Origin: Bacteroides ovatus
GTDB lineage: Bacteria; Bacteroidota; Bacteroidia; Bacteroidales; Bacteroidaceae
Length of the DNA: 64,000 nucleotides
Assembly: GCF_001314995.1 (NCBI RefSeq)
Contig: NZ_CP012938.1
Span: 3,472,001-3,536,000 of the forward strand
Direction: 5' to 3'
Below the pieces are notes generated by a model, which saw nothing but the letters and a program-made list of their open reading frames with translations, did not search any database and was not told the DNA's origin. This document shows, one piece after another, positions 28,433 through 36,618 of this stretch (positions within the stretch are counted from its first letter, which is position 1; the number at the start of each line of letters is the position of its first letter). The position numbers and the translations under genes were made by a program.

Positions 28433-28534
28433 AGCTATCCGTTTTTTTTATATTATAATAACTAGGGAGGCTGTCAGCATCTCGGAATATTGTTTTATAT
28501 TTGCAACAGATAAAACAACTTCTACAACATTCTA

Positions 28535-29758
28535 ATGAATAATAACGAATCTTCTATGAGAAATTACGAAAACAAAACAAAGGAAGATCTTTTGGAAATA
28601 ATCGAACAATTAGAGAAGAAAATAGATTTTCTTTCCTCTCATTCTTCTTCTGATTCTTCCTCTCCTTCCAAAGAACGTTTTCGTGATAAATATAGTACCC
28701 GGATACTGGATGCTCTTCCTGACATGCTCACCGTCTTCGACCATGACGCCAATATCATAGAGCTTGCTTCTTCTCCGGCAACTAATCACGTAGAAGGTAT
28801 CAGCCCCAACAATATCACTACCACTAACGTAAAAGACATTCTGCCCAAAGAAGCTTATGAAAGTGTCCGCAAGAATATGGATAAGGTGATTCTCACAGGA
28901 GAAAGTTCAACAGCCAGACACGATCTTATGTTGGATGGTGTTTTACATCACTACGAAAACCGTATCTTTCCTTTGGATAAAGAGTATCTGTTGTGTATGT
29001 GCCGTGATATATCCCAACAATGGGAGGCGGAACAGACGAATGCCCAGCAACAGAAAGAACTAAAGGCTGCCAGAATCAAAGTGGAAGAGTCGGACCGGCT
29101 GAAATCTGCTTTTCTGGCAAACATGAGTCATGAAATACGTACCCCACTCAATGCCATTGTAGGATTCTCCAAACTAATCACTTACGCAACATCTGCAGAA
29201 GAGAAGAATCAATATTCGGAAATCATCGAACGAAATTCGGAAATGCTGCTGAATCTATTCAATGATATTCTGGATCTAGCATCACTTGAAGCTGATTCTC
29301 TAAAATTCAATATCCGCCCGATCAAATTAATAGATATCTGCCTGCAGCTGGAACAACAATTCTGTCATAAGACGCAAAACGGTGTCAAACTTATTTTGGA
29401 CGACGTAAATACGGACATGTATACTTCGGGAGACTGGAATCGCATCATACAAATTATAAGTAACTTGCTTAGTAACGCTACGAAGTTTACCCCGAAAGGA
29501 GAAATTCATTTCGGCTATCGGGAAAAGGAGGATTTTGTAGAGTTCTACGTTAAAGATAGCGGCATCGGCATTCCGGCAGCAAGAATTGCCACAATTTTCC
29601 GGCGCTTTGGAAAGGTCAACGATTTTGTTCAGGGAACAGGATTGGGATTAACTCTTTGCAGAATGTTAGTAGAGAAGATGGGTGGACGTATCTGGTTGCG
29701 CTCTCAGGAAGGCCAGGGAAGCAGATTCTATTTTACCCTGCCTTTGGTTCGTCAATAA
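28535..29758 (+). CDS. Soluble PAS-domain sensor histidine kinase
   Basis: A 407-residue kinase without membrane segments. An N-terminal coiled coil and Ser-rich linker (about 20-48) lead into a PAS-type domain (about 55-165: RILDALPDMLTVFDHDANII). The HisKA helix carries the phospho-acceptor His in FLANMSHEIRTPLNAIVG (about 200). The ATPase domain shows the N box NLLSNATKF, the G1 box DSGIGIP and the G2 box GTGLGLTLCRM. No receiver domain or response-regulator gene is adjacent, so it is an orphan kinase that may phosphorylate a distant partner. A -7 box TATATTTG lies at 28496-28503, without a clear -33 element. Confidence 0.9.
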   Translation: MNNNESSMRNYENKTKEDLLEIIEQLEKKIDFLSSHSSSDSSSPSKERFRDKYSTRILDALPDMLTVFDHDANIIELASSPATNHVEGISPNNITTTNVKDILPKEAYESVRKNMDKVILTGESSTARHDLMLDGVLHHYENRIFPLDKEYLLCMCRDISQQWEAEQTNAQQQKELKAARIKVEESDRLKSAFLANMSHEIRTPLNAIVGFSKLITYATSAEEKNQYSEIIERNSEMLLNLFNDILDLASLEADSLKFNIRPIKLIDICLQLEQQFCHKTQNGVKLILDDVNTDMYTSGDWNRIIQIISNLLSNATKFTPKGEIHFGYREKEDFVEFYVKDSGIGIPAARIATIFRRFGKVNDFVQGTGLGLTLCRMLVEKMGGRIWLRSQEGQGSRFYFTLPLVRQ

Positions 29759-29833
29759 AGATCGATTAAGGACACAAATATCAGTGTCCGGGCATGACCT
29801 TACAGGACTTTTACAATTAAATATAGATATACA

Positions 29834-29872
29834 GAAAACGCGGCTTGTTGGTAACAAAACCGCGTTTTCCGC
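29834..29872. terminator. Bidirectional terminator between kinase and S41 protease
   Basis: GAAAACGCGG (29834-29843) pairs with CCGCGTTTTC (29860-29869). It sits between convergent genes (stops at 29758 and 29900) and has A/T flanks on both sides. A weaker dyad (GACAC...GTGTC, about 29770-29787) lies just before it. Confidence 0.75.
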
Positions 29873-29899
29873 ATATATCTATGTTTGAAATATATTTAT

Positions 29900-31588
29900 T
29901 TATTCCTTAGCAGCCGGAGCACTAAGCATTTCTTTATATTTCACCGGATCATTCAGAATTTTCATCGCTTCCTTCAAACCGTCATCATCCTTCAACTGCT
30001 GGATGATATTACCACGTTGGTAATAGTAACGCTTGATAATTTCAGTAGCAATCATCTTCTTTATATCAGATGAGAAATAATCCAAGTCGCGATCAAGATC
30101 ATGGTTCAACTTCTTTTCAAGTGCTTTGAACTCCTCTGAAGCATCATCCATATACCCTTCAAACTCGGCAGCTTCTTTCAACGTTTTCAGAATTTTCTCG
30201 CTTTGCTGGTCATATTTGAAGTCGGCTTTCTTCACCAACGCTTTAAAATCATTATAATCGGCATCTGTCACCTCAAACTCCTCCGGAGCAACGATGGTAG
30301 GATGTTTCAAACAATACTGCGTTGCATAATCGAAAATCAGATTATCGCGTACCAGATAGAAGAGGATATTCGGTAATTTCTCCTGTTTGATAACAATATC
30401 CGGCATTACACCACCTCCGTCGCGTACTTCACGTCCGGCAGCCGTATGGAATACCTTAGTCAAACTATCAGGAATGGTTCCTACACTTCCATCTTCATTA
30501 CGATGCTTGTAGTCAATAGCCTGTACACAACGGCCACTTGGAATATAATATTTAGAGGTAGTCACTTTCATCGTTCCGCCATAAGGCAAAGAGCGGGGAA
30601 CCTGTACCAGTCCTTTTCCGAAGGTACGGTTACCAACTATAACGGCACGGTCGAGATCCTGCAGAGAACCTGATAAGATTTCGGAAGCAGAAGCGGTTCC
30701 ACTATTTACCAATACCGCAATCGGAATATCCAAGTCCAACGGCTCGCGCAATGTCTTATAAGTGTTACTAGCTTGTTTGATTTTCCCTTTGGTCGTTACA
30801 ATCACCTTTCCACGCGGCAAGAAATAATTCGCAATTTCTACTGCTTCATCCAGCAATCCACCGCCATTACTACGGAGGTCTATCACCAACGAAGTAGCTC
30901 CCTGTTTCTTCAAATCCAGAAATGCTTTCTTAAACTCTTTGGAAGGGTTGCCGGAAAAAGTGCTAAGGCTAATGTAACCTACATTATTATCCAATACGGC
31001 AGTATAAGGAATCGCCGGATTCTGAATAGACTCACGTACAATCGTGAACTCCATCGGCGTACGTCCACCTTTCTCATTCGGGCGCTCAATCTTTAGCTTA
31101 AAACTGGTACCTGCCTGTCCGCGTAACATCTGGCTGACTTCCGCATTATTCTTACCGGCAAGATCCTGTCCGTCAATCTCCATCAGTATATCTCCCGCTT
31201 TCAGACCGGCTTTTGCAGCAGGCGTTCCCTCAAAAGGTTCAGAAATCATCGAACGTTTTAGTTTCGTATTATAAGCAATGTAAGAACCCATCCCACCAAA
31301 TGATCCTTTAATCATCTGCTCCAGTTCACTCTGATCTTCTTCCGGGAAATATTCCGTATAAGGATCCAGCGTATAAAGCATATTATCGATTCCTTCCCGA
31401 ATCGTTTTATTCGGATCAATGGTATCTACATAGAACATATCCAGTTCTTTCACAATCGCATTAAATATATCCAGATTCTTTGCAATCTGGAAATTACGGT
31501 CGTCTCCACTCTTGAAACTAAAGAAAGCAACTGTGGCTATCACCGCTACTGCAACAATAGCTATCTGCCTGTTCAGCAATTTTTTCAT
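29900..31588 (-). CDS. S41-family C-terminal processing protease (CtpA-like)
   Basis: A 562-residue exported serine protease. It has an N-terminal membrane anchor/signal (IAIVAVAVIATVAFFSF), a helical cap, a PDZ domain (about 88-175, with GTPAAKAGLKAGDILMEIDG), and the S41 core with the catalytic Ser in NSGTASASEIL and the catalytic Lys in RTFGKGLVQ. The C-terminal 200 residues are helical and charged. Family members trim or degrade periplasmic and membrane proteins with a C-terminal recognition signal. It lies downstream of the PfkB kinase gene (45-bp gap, same strand). Confidence 0.92.
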   Translation of the reverse strand: MKKLLNRQIAIVAVAVIATVAFFSFKSGDDRNFQIAKNLDIFNAIVKELDMFYVDTIDPNKTIREGIDNMLYTLDPYTEYFPEEDQSELEQMIKGSFGGMGSYIAYNTKLKRSMISEPFEGTPAAKAGLKAGDILMEIDGQDLAGKNNAEVSQMLRGQAGTSFKLKIERPNEKGGRTPMEFTIVRESIQNPAIPYTAVLDNNVGYISLSTFSGNPSKEFKKAFLDLKKQGATSLVIDLRSNGGGLLDEAVEIANYFLPRGKVIVTTKGKIKQASNTYKTLREPLDLDIPIAVLVNSGTASASEILSGSLQDLDRAVIVGNRTFGKGLVQVPRSLPYGGTMKVTTSKYYIPSGRCVQAIDYKHRNEDGSVGTIPDSLTKVFHTAAGREVRDGGGVMPDIVIKQEKLPNILFYLVRDNLIFDYATQYCLKHPTIVAPEEFEVTDADYNDFKALVKKADFKYDQQSEKILKTLKEAAEFEGYMDDASEEFKALEKKLNHDLDRDLDYFSSDIKKMIATEIIKRYYYQRGNIIQQLKDDDGLKEAMKILNDPVKYKEMLSAPAAKE

Positions 31589-31633
31589 ACCTCTTTCAAT
31601 CTAAATGAGTCGTAAAAGTAGCTCAATCCTTTG

Positions 31634-32623
31634 TTATTCCGCCAGAATCCTGTTAATATTTAACTTAATTTCATCCCAGCGTTCCTGTGGTATCGTTGTT
31701 CCGATTACCTGAATAACATTTCCCGAGAGAATAGAACCTATTTTTGCACATTTATCCAACGAATATCCGCAAGTCAATCCGTATAAGAATCCGGAAGCAA
31801 AATAATCACCGGCACCGGTAGTATCTACCACTTTTTGAACCGAAATGGCCGAAACCTTTATTTCTTCTGTCCCTTTGCGGATATAAGAACCCTTTGCCCC
31901 GACTTTTACGATAGCAATACTGCATTTCTTGGCAATCACTCTCAAAGCTTCCTCCGGCTCCTTGCCGGTAAAGGCTTTCGCTTCCTCTTCGTTTGCAAAG
32001 ACAATGTCGACATATTTGTTTATTAACAAGGTGAAGAATTCCAGATCATTAGCCACAATGTTATAACTAGCCATATCGAGACAAATCTGCAAACCGGCTT
32101 CTTTAGCCAGTTCAATGGCGTGAAGAATCATTTCGTGGTCCTGAACAAGATAGCCTTCTATAAATAGGTACGCGTAACCTTTAAACATATCCAAGGTCAG
32201 TTCCTCTGCTCTCAAAGAAGCCGCTGCTCCCAGATAGGTTCCGAAAGTGCGCTCTCCATCCGGTGAAATAAAAGTGGATGCCACACCGGAAGGCAGTCGA
32301 TCCGAGGTCAATAATTTGTCTTCAATCTTATTTTTCTGCAGATTTTCACGAAAAAATTCTCCATAATTATCATTTCCCACTTTTCCGATAAACCCTGTTC
32401 CAGCACCCAAACAAGCCAGTCCGAGGATGGCATTTCCTGCTGATCCGCCTGTTGCCAAGTGAGTTTTCATCTGTGAAAATTTTGTGTTAATCTGCTGTAA
32501 CTTAGCGTCATCGATGAGCTGCATGCTTCCTTTGGGTAAACCCATTTCATCCAAAAGAGTATCATCCTTCAGGGTTGCGAGTACGTCTACCAGGGCGTTG
32601 CCCAATCCTATTATTTTGTCCAT
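31634..32623 (-). CDS. PfkB-family carbohydrate/nucleoside kinase (adenosine-kinase-like)
   Basis: A 329-residue cytoplasmic kinase. The N-terminus MDKIIGLGNALVDVLATL and LATGGSAGNAILGLACLG contain the substrate-binding signature, and DTTGAGDYFASGFLYG near residue 270 is the anion-hole/catalytic Asp motif of PfkB kinases. The overall pattern resembles the adenosine kinase branch rather than ribokinase or fructokinase, but the substrate is not certain. A -7 box (TATCTTTG, minus strand, 32641-32648) lies 17 bp upstream. It is probably cotranscribed with the S41 protease. Confidence 0.88.
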   Translation of the reverse strand: MDKIIGLGNALVDVLATLKDDTLLDEMGLPKGSMQLIDDAKLQQINTKFSQMKTHLATGGSAGNAILGLACLGAGTGFIGKVGNDNYGEFFRENLQKNKIEDKLLTSDRLPSGVASTFISPDGERTFGTYLGAAASLRAEELTLDMFKGYAYLFIEGYLVQDHEMILHAIELAKEAGLQICLDMASYNIVANDLEFFTLLINKYVDIVFANEEEAKAFTGKEPEEALRVIAKKCSIAIVKVGAKGSYIRKGTEEIKVSAISVQKVVDTTGAGDYFASGFLYGLTCGYSLDKCAKIGSILSGNVIQVIGTTIPQERWDEIKLNINRILAE

Positions 32624-32640
32624 TCCTAATATTTTTTTTG

Positions 32641-32679
32641 CAAAGATATTGCATATTTCAAAAAAACCTAGTACTTTTG
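32641..32679. promoter_or_regulatory. Back-to-back promoters for the PfkB gene (-) and tRNA-Asn (+)
   Basis: On the minus strand TATCTTTG (complement of 32641-32648) fits the -7 box of the kinase gene. On the plus strand ATTG (32648-32651), 20 bases, then TACTTTTG (32672-32679) gives a -33/-7 pair ending 21 bp before the first tRNA. The two promoters touch, so polymerase binding may be mutually exclusive. Confidence 0.55.
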
Positions 32680-32700
32680 CATCGCAATTGAGAAAAACAT

Positions 32701-32774
32701 TCTTCCTTAGCTCAGTCGGTTAGAGCATCTGACTGTTAATCAGAGGGTCCTTGGTTCAAGTCCAAGAGGAAGAG
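32701..32774 (+). tRNA. tRNA-Asn (GTT), copy 1
   Basis: A complete cloverleaf: 7-bp acceptor TCTTCCT with AGGAAGA, D arm GCTC/GAGC, anticodon stem TCTGA/TCAGA with loop CTGTTAA (anticodon GTT), T arm CTTGG/CCAAG with loop TTCAAGT. Discriminator base G; the CCA end is not encoded. Confidence 0.97.
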
Positions 32775-32802
32775 CAAAGTTGAAAATCTTGATTGCAAAC
32801 AT

Positions 32803-32876
32803 TCTTCCTTAGCTCAGTCGGTTAGAGCATCTGACTGTTAATCAGAGGGTCCTTGGTTCAAGTCCAAGAGGAAGAG
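32803..32876 (+). tRNA. tRNA-Asn (GTT), copy 2
   Basis: Identical over all 74 bases to the copy 28 bp upstream. The two are on one transcript, closed by a terminator directly after this copy. A tandem duplication with a 102-bp period. Confidence 0.97.
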
Positions 32877-32884
32877 CAAAAAAG

Positions 32885-32912
32885 AAGCCACCTAGAAGGG
32901 TGGCTTTTCTAT
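32885..32912 (+). terminator. Terminator of the tRNA-Asn pair
   Basis: AAGCCACC (32885-32892) pairs with GGTGGCTT (32899-32906), followed by TTCTATTTATT. It begins 8 bp after the second tRNA. Confidence 0.8.
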
Positions 32913-33112
32913 TTATTCACCTTTCTTATCATCCAAAGGACTAATAATATATCTTGTGGGATTTGGCTCAGAACAACCATATCTCTAAAAGTAGGTACAT
33001 CATATCGGTACAAAAAGGAATTAAATAGTGATTAACCGGTGTGGTATTGAATCACAACAGAATCGAATAAATTCTCTTATTGGATATTTATTTTCCATTT
33101 TTCCATGTCCCC

Positions 33113-33418
33113 CTTCATCTTTTCTCTGTCTCTCCGATAAACAAGGAATTTGCGGGTGAAGGGTAACAACTTCACCATCTCTTCTCCTGTAGCGATTAGT
33201 TTCAAAAATTGTTTTAAGGCTTGAAACAATCCGTTTCACACCGAGAAACATCTAGTTTCAAATAGGGTTGAAACTAATTACAAAATAGCTTTACTAATCT
33301 TGCTCAATGGTGGAATCTGAAAGTAGCAATTTGACTTGATTCACGATGAAGAGAAGGTGAAGGGGCGGCTATTCACCTGCAAACTCCTTGTTTATCGGCA
33401 ATACAGAAGAAAAGTAAA
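33113..33418. repeat. Intergenic inverted-repeat element B
   Basis: Outer arms of about 75 bp (33113-33190 and 33341-33418) are imperfect inverted repeats. Their best stretch is 33134-33160 against 33372-33398, 25 of 27 matched. The interior (33194-33280) holds a cluster of GTTTCAA / TTGAAAC half-sites forming several short palindromes. There is no ORF and no similarity to a transposase. It has the same plan as elements A, C and D, with different sequence. Confidence 0.65.
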
Positions 33419-33508
33419 GGAGCTGGAAGAATTGAACATGTTATAGAAAAGAGCATCGAATTGTTCAAAACCCATATGGAATGAGTCGAATCGTCTATTC
33501 ATAGGAAA

Positions 33509-33735
33509 TGATTTTAATTGGGCATTTCTATTTATCCGTTTGCCTATCCAGATTCGTTCCACTTGCTATTTTTATTTCGTTCCACTATAGTGTTCTTTAC
33601 GGGAAACTATAGTAGAACGTAAGGGACACTATAGTTACTTTTGCGTTCCATTATAGTGGGACGAAGTAAAAGTAGCTAATTGAGATAATCTGACTAGGCA
33701 ATAAAGATAATTTGTTTGGGCAATTAAAAAAGTCT
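33509..33735. repeat. Intergenic inverted-repeat element C
   Basis: Imperfect outer arms (about 33509-33580 and 33660-33735) include TTGCCTATCCAGA on the left and TCTGACTAGGCAA on the right. The interior holds four spaced palindromes built on CTATAGT (33584, 33606, 33628 and the variant TTATAGTGG at 33651), alternating with GTTCC / GGAAC half-sites. Non-coding; function unknown. Confidence 0.65.
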
Positions 33736-34839
33736 TATTGGCACACCTAACGGAGATACGGTGGCGAGGCATGCATCCGTTTAGCTCAAAACTGTGCAGG
33801 AACGAACTTTTTTGGTATAGGCTGCCCTGAAGCACATTACCCAAACTTTTAAACTGTTCCCCGATTTTTCGGACTAATCTAAAATTTATCCCCGCTGATT
33901 TGCTACTACTCCAAAGACAGCGGTTCAGTTTGAAAACGGCGGCTTAGTCTGAATATTGGGGATTTGGGGATCAGTTTGAGAACAAAGACGAAAGAATAAG
34001 GGGAACCTCCCGGATAAATCCATTAGTCCCCCTCTGATACTGGTCGTACCTCATCGTTTCTTGATAAAGGCAAGTAGTTACACATAAATGTAATGTTTTC
34101 GACCTTTTAGCCGTCAGACACCACTCTGTCCCATTTGACTTGCCTTTAAAGTTTAAATAACATTAAATCTTGGCGAAAAATAGCAAACCACAACCAACTG
34201 GCTGCTATGGATTCGCCGTGACACTTCATTTGTTTAATGAAAAAATAGACGAGGCAGTCCTACCGTTTGGATATAAACCACCTCGTCTTGGGGTCTTAGC
34301 CGAACCTGTTTATTTCTCTATCTTCATTCATTTCAAATCGGTTTATATACATGAAAGAAGGAAAGAATACCATAAGAGATGTCCAGCCAGAGATTTCTTG
34401 ATTGTATGGCAATGCAGCCAAGAGGGGGATTCTCAAGCAAATCACACGATTGCTTTGAGGAGAAAGCGGGCATATCTTTTTTGTTCTTTCCATTTATAAC
34501 AAATGATGGTTTGCGCCCTATTACAAACCCTATATATACAAAAAAAGCGGTAGGGCATTTGCCTATCCGCAAGCGAGGGAGTCGAAGCCCTATGTGCACA
34601 AACAGGAAACACCCCCCGCATATCGCAAGGAGCATTTTACTGTTTCATGTGCACATTTGAATTTTCGACTTTTCGCTTGCACAGAAATCAGCTAAACGCT
34701 TTTTTTCTTCAAAAACATAAAAACATGTCGATCTACGACAGTGCAAATATAAGAAATTATTAATTCATTCGGTTCTCAATCTCGTTTTTTTTATAAAAAG
34801 TCATCTTTGAGAAGCCCTTTATACATTCTTGAAACAAAT
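33736..34839. other. Gene-poor intergenic region
   Basis: About 1.1 kb in which I find no gene with a family signature, a good start or conserved features; the open frames here overlap on both strands and have random composition. Weak inverted-repeat relics are visible, for example around 33860-33975 (TCCCC...ACTAATCT against TTAGTCTGAATATTGGGGA) and the palindrome GCGGTAGG...CCTATCCGC at 34549-34572. The stretch 34660-34800 is A/T-rich. It probably consists of decayed copies of the same repeat class. Confidence 0.4.
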
Positions 34840-35544
34840 TTAAGCCGTTGCCAACGTCAATATACTAATCCGTATTCCTTCCACATTCACTAGGCAGGAA
34901 GCACATGCCAGAGTAGTAGAACCAGTGGTCAACACATCATCAACTATCAGTATGTGTTTCCCTGCAAGTGTTTCGGGATGCTGAAGCTCGAAGATACCTT
35001 CCACATTATCCCGACGTTCAAACACAGATTTACGCGTTTGCGTTTCCGTATTTTTCTTACGTAATATTGATTCTGTATCGATGGGGATTCCTGTTACAGC
35101 AGCAATACCACGGGCAATCCACTCACTCTGATTATAACCACGGATTTGCTGTTTTTTCTTATGAAGCGGTATGGGGATTATCACATCAATTCCCTGAAAA
35201 AAATTGGAAGACAAAAGTTCGGCAGCCATATACCGCCCCATAATTGCACCTATTTCCTTTTGTCCACCATATTTCAACCGATGAAGAATCAACCGGAAGT
35301 CGCTTCCTTTCTCATAAAAGAAAAAAGAAGTAGCCCGTTCCAAAGGGATTTGTCCCCAGAAGAGCCGTTCTACCGGATTATCTTTTCGAAGATGATAATT
35401 AGTACGGGGTAGATTGATATTACATACTGTACAGATACATTCTTCACCCTTTGCTAACGGCCGGCCGCAAACAACGCAGCAATGGGGAAATAGCAAAGAT
35501 AAGAAAGAACTAAGCCAGTCTTTGATAAGAAGTGTGTGTTTCAT
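34840..35544 (-). CDS. ComF-family phosphoribosyltransferase-like protein
   Basis: A 234-residue cytoplasmic protein. An N-terminal zinc finger (CCVVCG ... CICTVCN, about 22-43) is followed by a type I phosphoribosyltransferase domain ending with the PRPP loop ILIVDDVLTTGSTT (about 197-210). The sequence PIPLHKKKQQIRGYNQSEW is diagnostic for ComF/GntX. In naturally competent bacteria ComF is needed for DNA uptake; in Bacteroides its role is not known. It lies 30 bp downstream of the IMPase gene on the same strand. Confidence 0.92.
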   Translation of the reverse strand: MKHTLLIKDWLSSFLSLLFPHCCVVCGRPLAKGEECICTVCNINLPRTNYHLRKDNPVERLFWGQIPLERATSFFFYEKGSDFRLILHRLKYGGQKEIGAIMGRYMAAELLSSNFFQGIDVIIPIPLHKKKQQIRGYNQSEWIARGIAAVTGIPIDTESILRKKNTETQTRKSVFERRDNVEGIFELQHPETLAGKHILIVDDVLTTGSTTLACASCLVNVEGIRISILTLATA

Positions 35545-35574
35545 AATAATAGCAATTTGAAGTTACAATAGCAC

Positions 35575-36378
35575 CTACATATTCAATGGAGGGACTTCTG
35601 CCAGGAGCTTCTGAAAGAAAGGATGAAGATTCCCGTTCGTTGCGATAATATGATGTCCTTCTATGAAATGATCCTCACCATAAAAGTCAGTCACCTTTCC
35701 TCCCGCCTCCTGAACAATCAGTGCCGCTGCAGAATAATCCCATTTTCCGAGAAATGCTTCCATCCATGCATCAAAACGTCCAATAGCCACATAGCAGATT
35801 GCGGCAGCAGCCGAGCCATTCATTCGAATACCACCCACTACTCCATAAAGCTGATCGATGAGATGAAGAGCGGTCTGTTTATATTGCAGATGATTATAAG
35901 GCAATTCTGTAATGACGAATGCATCTTTGATGTTTTCAACGTTCGACACATGAATTTCTTCGCCATTCATAAACGCTTTTCCGCCTTTCCAGGCATAAAA
36001 ACATTCATCCCGGCAAACCTCATAAACGACGCCTAAAAGAAGTTCGGTACGGCTACGTAAAGCGATGGACACACAATAAGGAGCCTCATCATGAATATAA
36101 TTCGTGGTTCCATCCAAGGGGTCAATCACCCAACAGTAGGGTTCATCCTGATAAGTGGCAGAGCCTTCTTCTGTAATGAATCCCGCTTCAGGCAATAAAG
36201 CAGTAAGGGCTTTCACCACTCGCACTTCAGATTCTTTATCCACATAAGACACATAATCGTGTGCATGTTTTTCCACCACACGCTCACGACGGAAGTTCTT
36301 TCGTTCTTCTTTCAAAAAACATCCAACTTCGGTAGCAATCCGGCATACATCAGTTGTAAGCTGCTTCAAATCTAACAT
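35575..36378 (-). CDS. Inositol monophosphatase family protein
   Basis: A 267-residue cytoplasmic Mg-dependent phosphatase. The metal site motifs are EEGS (Glu, about residue 72), WVIDPLDGTTNYIH (about 83-96) and GKWDYSAAALIVQEAGG near residue 215. Family members dephosphorylate inositol phosphates, sugar phosphates or 3'-phosphoadenosine phosphate; sequence does not select one. It is the first gene of a two-gene operon with comF. Confidence 0.9.
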   Translation of the reverse strand: MLDLKQLTTDVCRIATEVGCFLKEERKNFRRERVVEKHAHDYVSYVDKESEVRVVKALTALLPEAGFITEEGSATYQDEPYCWVIDPLDGTTNYIHDEAPYCVSIALRSRTELLLGVVYEVCRDECFYAWKGGKAFMNGEEIHVSNVENIKDAFVITELPYNHLQYKQTALHLIDQLYGVVGGIRMNGSAAAAICYVAIGRFDAWMEAFLGKWDYSAAALIVQEAGGKVTDFYGEDHFIEGHHIIATNGNLHPFFQKLLAEVPPLNM

Positions 36379-36524
36379 TTATTATTCAAATTAAAAAGTG
36401 CTTCGAAGTTATAGCTTTTCCGGCAAAAAGCATAAAGGAAAATAATATTTTCGTGTTTGATACGCAAATTAATGAGATAACATCAAAACTATTATAACCA
36501 ATATTTAAAGAAACATCTAAAAAC

Positions 36525-36563
36525 AAGGCCGGCTCATTTTCTTTTATGAGCCGACCTTTCTTT
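36525..36563 (-). terminator. Terminator at the end of the sigma/FecR/lipoprotein operon
   Basis: AAGGCCGGCTCAT (36525-36537) pairs with ATGAGCCGACCTT (36546-36558), one mismatch, and the minus-strand exit reads GTTTTTAG. It lies 61 bp past the stop of the last gene of the PUL. Confidence 0.8.
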
Positions 36564-36618
36564 ACTTTTACATCAAAATATAAATGTATTGTTCTTTATT
36601 CCTTAATTTATAATAACC

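Noticed and set aside
32701..32876. tRNA-linked integrative element in the following gene-poor region
   Set aside because: No integrase, mobilisation genes or repeat of the tRNA 3' end could be found between 32880 and 34830.
33113..33735. CRISPR array
   Set aside because: The short repeats are palindromic, unequal in spacing and not separated by unique spacers of constant length; no cas genes nearby.
34170..34660. Overlapping open frames of about 90-110 codons on both strands
   Set aside because: No ribosome-binding site, random composition, overlapping on both strands in a region with inverted-repeat relics; no support for coding.
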